NCBI GenBank assembly: GCA_963643925.1
Contig: CAVINS010000062.1
Coordinates: forward strand, 1 to 18,679
DNA from: Phocaeicola_A sp963643925
Lineage (GTDB): Bacteria > Bacteroidota > Bacteroidia > Bacteroidales > Bacteroidaceae
Length of the DNA stretch: 18,679 nt
Reading direction: 5' to 3'
Shown: piece by piece, positions 15,486-18,679 of the stretch
How positions within the stretch are numbered: the first letter of the stretch is position 1
Layout of the letters: every line of letters begins with the position of its first letter
Translations under genes and position numbers: made by a program
Notes under the pieces: generated by a model
The model's database searches: none
Told to the model about the DNA's origin: nothing
The model's input: the letters and a program-made list of their open reading frames with translations, nothing else

Positions 15486-16367
15486 CTACTCTAAATTATA
15501 TCCGAAGTTCTTCAGTTCCTTGTCCGAACTTCTCCAGTCTTTGTCCACCTTCACAAAGGTCTCCAGGAACACCCGCCTGTCGAGGAACCGTTCCAAGGAT
15601 TTTCTTGCCTCGGTGGCTACTTTCTTCAGTGCCTTGCCCTGCTTGCCAATGATGATGCCCTTCTGCGAGTCACGCTCCACGTAGATGACGGCGTTGATAT
15701 GCACGCTCTTGGCCTCTTCCTTATACTGTTCCACCACCACTTCCACAGAGTAGGGAATCTCCTTGTCGTAGTAGAGGAGAATCTTCTCGCGGATAATCTC
15801 CGTCACAAAGAAGCGTACCGGTTTGTCAGTCCACTGGTCCTTGTCGAAATAGGGGGGCGAGTCAGGCAGCAACTCCTTGATGCGCTTCAACACCACGTCC
15901 ACATTGAATCGGTTGGTGGCGGAGATTGGGATAATCTCGGCGGCTGGCAACAGCTCGTGCCAAGTCTCCACCAGGGCGGTCAGCGCCTCTTGGTTGCTCA
16001 AGTCAATCTTATTGATTAGCAGCAGGACGGGAACATCCATCTTACGCACCTTCTCCACGAAATCGGCATTTTTGTCCGCCTTCTCCACCACGTCGGTCAC
16101 GTAAAGCAACACGTCAGCGTCCGTCAGAGCCGACTCGGAGAAGTTGAGCATCGACTGCTGGAGCTTATAATTTGGCTTCAGCACTCCAGGTGTGTCGGAG
16201 AATACAATCTGCATCTCCTCGGTGTTCAGAATTCCCATAATACGGTGGCGTGTGGTCTGAGCCTTGAAGGTGGCGATGGAAACACGCTCACCCACCAAGA
16301 GATTCATCAAGGTGGACTTTCCCACATTGGGATTGCCGACAATATTTACAAATCCTGCTTTATGCAT
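15486..16367 (-). CDS. era: GTPase Era
   Basis: A 293-residue GTPase that binds 16S rRNA near its 3' end and guides 30S assembly. Motifs are G1 GNPNVGKST (residues 11-19), DTPG (58-61) and NKID (119-122). The C-terminal KH domain has the loop GKQG (241-244), which sits in the RNA-binding helix-turn. Length is typical. The ATG at 16367 (MHKAGFVNIV) was preferred to one at 16409, which lies in the hairpin upstream and adds residues with no family resemblance. A terminator-like hairpin lies between fabH and era, and I see no clear new promoter after it. Era may therefore depend on readthrough. Confidence 0.97.
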   Translation of the reverse strand: MHKAGFVNIVGNPNVGKSTLMNLLVGERVSIATFKAQTTRHRIMGILNTEEMQIVFSDTPGVLKPNYKLQQSMLNFSESALTDADVLLYVTDVVEKADKNADFVEKVRKMDVPVLLLINKIDLSNQEALTALVETWHELLPAAEIIPISATNRFNVDVVLKRIKELLPDSPPYFDKDQWTDKPVRFFVTEIIREKILLYYDKEIPYSVEVVVEQYKEEAKSVHINAVIYVERDSQKGIIIGKQGKALKKVATEARKSLERFLDRRVFLETFVKVDKDWRSSDKELKNFGYNLE

Positions 16368-16397
16368 AGTTTTCAATAAAAGCCTTTGTTCGGAGAC

Positions 16398-16427
16398 AAA
16401 AAAACGCACCGGTTGGAGATGCGTTTT
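16398..16427 (-). terminator. Terminator or attenuator between fabH and era
   Basis: AAAACGCA (16401-16408) pairs with TGCGTTTT (16420-16427) across an 11-base loop. On the minus strand the stem runs into seven T (16398-16404). It lies 28 bases after the fabH stop. With no good TAnnTTTG box before era, partial readthrough is likely. Confidence 0.7.
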
Positions 16428-16455
16428 CTTGTATCATTATTTTAATGTATGATTA

Positions 16456-17463
16456 TCACTGTCTTGCCGCTCCGTCGTAACCCCATTTCACGTACACGGC
16501 TCCGAAGGTGAATCCGGCACCGAATGCTGTGAATATCAGATTATCGCCTTTCTTCAGTTTCTTCTCGTAGTCCCACAAGCAAAGAGGCAACGTTCCGGCG
16601 CTGGTGTTACCATAACGCTGAATGTTGAGCATCACCTTCTCCATCGGGATTTCCAGTCTATTGGCTACAGCGTCGATGATACGCAGGTTGGCTTGGTGAG
16701 GAATCACCCAATCGATATTATCCTTCGTCAAACCGTTGCGCTCGGCAAGCTCAGCACTCACTCTCGACATGTTCGACACCGCGTATTTGAATACGGTACG
16801 ACCCTCCTGATAGAGGTAGTGCATCTTGTTGCTGACTGTGAAGAATGACGGCGGACAAACCGAACCACCTGCTTTCATATGAAGGAAAGGCAAGCCTTTG
16901 CCATCGGTTCCCAGCAAGCAATCCATCACACCGTAATCCTCTGTTGTAGCCTCAATCATCACCGCTGCGCCGCCATCGCCAAAGATAGGGCATGTGGCAC
17001 GATCTGCATAGTTGACCATGGACGACATTTTGTCCGCACCTACGAGGATGATTTTCTTATGACGACCGGTAGCTATCAATCCTGCGCACACCTCCAGCCC
17101 GAAGAGGAAACCGCTACAAGCGGCTTGAAGGTCGAAAGCGAAAGCGTTCTTCAGTCCCAGCTTGTCGCAGAGGATTGAAGCCGTCGACGGGAAGTGATAG
17201 TCCGGAGTAGAAGTAGTGACAATAACCGCATCGATGTCGTCCGGGTTGGAGTTCGTGCGTTGCATCAGCTGCTTGGCAGCCTTGCGCGCCAGATAAGAAG
17301 TTCCGAGACCTTCGTCGTTGAGGATTCTTCTTTCTTTCACACCGATACGTGTCATAATCCATTCGTCGTTGGTGTCCACCATACGCGACAATTCATCATT
17401 TGTCAGCACGTATTCGGGAACGTATCCACCGACTCCTGTAATTACTGCATTAATCTTTTCCAT
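16456..17463 (-). CDS. fabH: 3-oxoacyl-ACP synthase III (FabH)
   Basis: A 335-residue beta-ketoacyl-ACP synthase III that condenses an acyl-CoA with malonyl-ACP to begin fatty-acid synthesis. The catalytic triad is visible: C116 in QAACSGF, H256 in IPHQAN and N286 in RYGNTSAG. The CoA-binding W35-R39 region (NDEWIMTRIGVKER, 32-45) and the closing GAGFTFGAVYVKWG (315-328) are standard. Length is slightly above the E. coli protein. It follows rpmF by 76 bp, with a hairpin and a -7 box between. plsX, which separates rpmF and fabH in many proteobacteria, is absent here. Confidence 0.97.
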   Translation of the reverse strand: MEKINAVITGVGGYVPEYVLTNDELSRMVDTNDEWIMTRIGVKERRILNDEGLGTSYLARKAAKQLMQRTNSNPDDIDAVIVTTSTPDYHFPSTASILCDKLGLKNAFAFDLQAACSGFLFGLEVCAGLIATGRHKKIILVGADKMSSMVNYADRATCPIFGDGGAAVMIEATTEDYGVMDCLLGTDGKGLPFLHMKAGGSVCPPSFFTVSNKMHYLYQEGRTVFKYAVSNMSRVSAELAERNGLTKDNIDWVIPHQANLRIIDAVANRLEIPMEKVMLNIQRYGNTSAGTLPLCLWDYEKKLKKGDNLIFTAFGAGFTFGAVYVKWGYDGAARQ

Positions 17464-17488
17464 TAATCAGAATCTCCTTGTTTATAAG

Positions 17489-17520
17489 CAAAAGTAGCCG
17501 GAGAGCAGAGCTCTCTGGCT
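17489..17520 (-). promoter_or_regulatory. fabH -7 box abutting a hairpin
   Basis: On the minus strand TACTTTTG (17489-17496) matches TAnnTTTG and lies 25 bp before the fabH ATG. It shares its first base with the end of a hairpin, AGCCGGAGAG (17496-17505) with CTCTCTGGCT (17511-17520), one mismatch. The hairpin may end rpmF transcripts. Confidence 0.5.
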
Positions 17521-17539
17521 ATATTCAATACTACCTCAA

Positions 17540-17725
17540 TCAGACAGCAGCTTCTTTCTCGATAGCCAACTTACCTCTGTAGTATCCACATGCGCCACAT
17601 ACTGTGTGGTAAACATGCCATTCTCCGCAATTCGGGCAAATTGCCAATGTCGGAGCAACTGCCTTATCATGAGTTCTTCTTTTTGCAGTTCTAGTCTTTG
17701 ACTGACGTCTTTTAGGATGTGCCAT
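17540..17725 (-). CDS. rpmF: 50S ribosomal protein L32
   Basis: A 61-residue ribosomal protein of the large subunit. The start MAHPKRRQSKTR is the family signature. Four cysteines, C30 and C33 (CPNC) with C43 and C46 (CGAC), form the zinc ribbon, so this is the zinc-binding form rather than the cysteine-free paralogue. Length is normal. It lies 11 bp downstream of yceD, the near-universal yceD-rpmF pairing, and is certainly co-transcribed with it. Confidence 0.98.
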   Translation of the reverse strand: MAHPKRRQSKTRTAKRRTHDKAVAPTLAICPNCGEWHVYHTVCGACGYYRGKLAIEKEAAV

Positions 17726-17736
17726 TTTTCTAAACT

Positions 17737-18321
17737 TTAATTATTATCTAATATTTTCTTTAAGTCGTCCCATCTAGGATCCGTCCCCACCGAAGTGTCC
17801 TCATCGTTTGCGTTGTCAAACGGGTCATCGACCGCGGAGCCAGCGTCCCACTCATCACCACCACCGGCTTCCACACGTATGTGTTTGCTCAGTTTCTCCG
17901 ACATCATGCGGTTGCATTTACCGGGAGCGTGCACATGCTTCATCGGTATGGCCAATGCGATGAATTCATAAATGAACCAAGCGACATTGATGGCTCCCTC
18001 TTCTTCAGGAACTACCACAATGTCACCTTCTTCAGTGTACTCATCTCCGAACTTCACCTTCAGTTTATCAGCGGAGGAGATGCTCAAATCCATGTCATCC
18101 AAACAACGGTCGCAGGGTACTTCCACAACACCGTCCGCCTGGAAATCCAATACAAATATTCCGGCAGTTTTCTTTACGTTCAAATCGACGTGAACCTTAC
18201 CTTTATGCACTTCAGGCGCATCGATAAGGGTGAAAAACGAATTGTCCAAATCATAAGAGAAGGACCCTCTGTCGCTCGCCAATCCCTTCAAGTCAATTTT
18301 ATATTTATCAAACTTACCCAT
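17737..18321 (-). CDS. yceD: YceD/DUF177 family protein
   Basis: A 194-residue protein of the DUF177 (YceD) family, linked by gene order and genetics in other bacteria and plants to 23S rRNA accumulation and 50S assembly. The signature CDRCLDDM (residues 70-77) is present, with two cysteines as in the family. The C-terminal DPRWDDLKKIL (181-191) is the usual ending. The segment at about 150-180 is acidic and low in complexity. The ATG at 18321 was chosen over a TTG two codons earlier. It heads the yceD-rpmF-fabH-era-der cluster, with a -7 box at 18366-18373. Confidence 0.93.
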   Translation of the reverse strand: MGKFDKYKIDLKGLASDRGSFSYDLDNSFFTLIDAPEVHKGKVHVDLNVKKTAGIFVLDFQADGVVEVPCDRCLDDMDLSISSADKLKVKFGDEYTEEGDIVVVPEEEGAINVAWFIYEFIALAIPMKHVHAPGKCNRMMSEKLSKHIRVEAGGGDEWDAGSAVDDPFDNANDEDTSVGTDPRWDDLKKILDNN

Positions 18322-18365
18322 TTGCAAACTATTCGCTCGAATCGATTCATACTGGATTCGGCCGA

Positions 18366-18373
18366 CAAAGATA
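18366..18373 (-). promoter_or_regulatory. yceD -7 box
   Basis: Minus-strand TATCTTTG matches TAnnTTTG exactly, the same word as the trpS box, and lies 44 bp before the yceD ATG. No TTTG is found at 19 bp spacing, but the flanks are AT-rich. Confidence 0.5.
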
Positions 18374-18459
18374 CATATAATAATAGAAATTGTACCACGA
18401 TTGAAGAAGAAAATTTATTTCTTTGATAAATTAATGTTCCAAGGGACGTTTTTCGCCAC

Positions 18460-18679
18460 CTAAGATGGTCCAAGGAAGCCGTATGGAGGCCATAGTCGAA
18501 GAGGCTTCATGGAAATTACAGTGGTTGCAGGAACACTGGTGTTCCACTGTCCAACAAGATACCTAAGCTTACGCGTGACTTTCATCGCGACTGCGAAACC
18601 ATAAGGGGAAAGTGGCCGATTTATATTCGGAATGCTTCGCGCCAGCGGACCCGCATGAAAAGAAGAAGCCCCGGAGGCC
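18460..18679 (-). other. Unidentified frame open to the right edge
   Basis: The minus strand has one frame open from the window edge to a TAG at 18460-18462, 72 sense codons with no stop. An internal ATG at 18585 would give 41 residues (MKVTRKLRYLVGQW...). I cannot assign a family. It could be the end of a gene beyond the edge, a translated dispersed repeat, or chance. It contains the palindrome at 18530-18545. The rest of the gap to yceD (18374-18459) shows nothing. Confidence 0.3.
18530..18545. repeat. 16-bp inverted repeat GGAACACtgGTGTTCC
   Basis: Perfect 7-bp arms about a 2-base centre. Flanking CAGTGG (18519-18524) and CCACTG (18544-18549) form a second, partly overlapping inverted pair. 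It could be an operator half-site pair or part of a mobile or repetitive sequence. Confidence 0.55.

Overview
The window reads as a stretch of core chromosome from a member of the Bacteroidetes, most likely order Bacteroidales. Three things support this. Several intergenic regions carry the Bacteroidetes -7 box TAnnTTTG, in the best cases with a TTTG-type -33 box exactly 19 bp upstream. No Shine-Dalgarno-like sequence stands out before the start codons I examined. The gene neighbourhoods (tig-clpP-clpX-recQ; yceD-rpmF-fabH-era-der; monofunctional birA beside yraN) also fit. Genus is not decided by the sequence.

Layout, left to right. Bases 1-121 hold no gene. A plus-strand pair follows: yraN (142-507) and birA (608-1354). 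Next is a 520-bp gap with a striking set of three palindromes at 22-bp spacing and a two-way terminator. A long minus-strand block then runs, in transcription order, tig (10676-9324), clpP, clpX, recQ, guaB and trpS (ending at 1875). This is protein folding and quality control, then DNA repair, GMP synthesis and tryptophan charging. Several junctions in the block carry a terminator-like hairpin and a fresh promoter, so it looks like a chain of overlapping units rather than one operon. Divergent from tig is a small RRM RNA-binding protein gene (11007-11255) with a structured leader.

A pair of envelope lipid-transport loci follows: minus-strand lptB (LPS export ATPase) and, divergent from it, plus-strand mlaE-mlaF (phospholipid ABC transporter permease and ATPase, overlapping by ATGA). 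The last block is minus strand, in transcription order yceD, rpmF, fabH, era, der. It links ribosomal protein L32, fatty-acid initiation and two ribosome-assembly GTPases. The final 220 bases contain an unidentified frame open to the window edge and a perfect short palindrome.

I found no insertion sequence, CRISPR array, tRNA, rRNA, toxin-antitoxin pair, defence system or biosynthetic cluster, and every sizeable gene belongs to a well-known family. The points worth a second look lie in non-coding DNA: the 22-bp-period palindromes (1607-1664), a leader with pseudoknot-type complementarity before the RRM gene (10850-10970), and promoters embedded in or abutting the upstream gene's terminator hairpin at several junctions. 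I do not see a new multi-gene system here.
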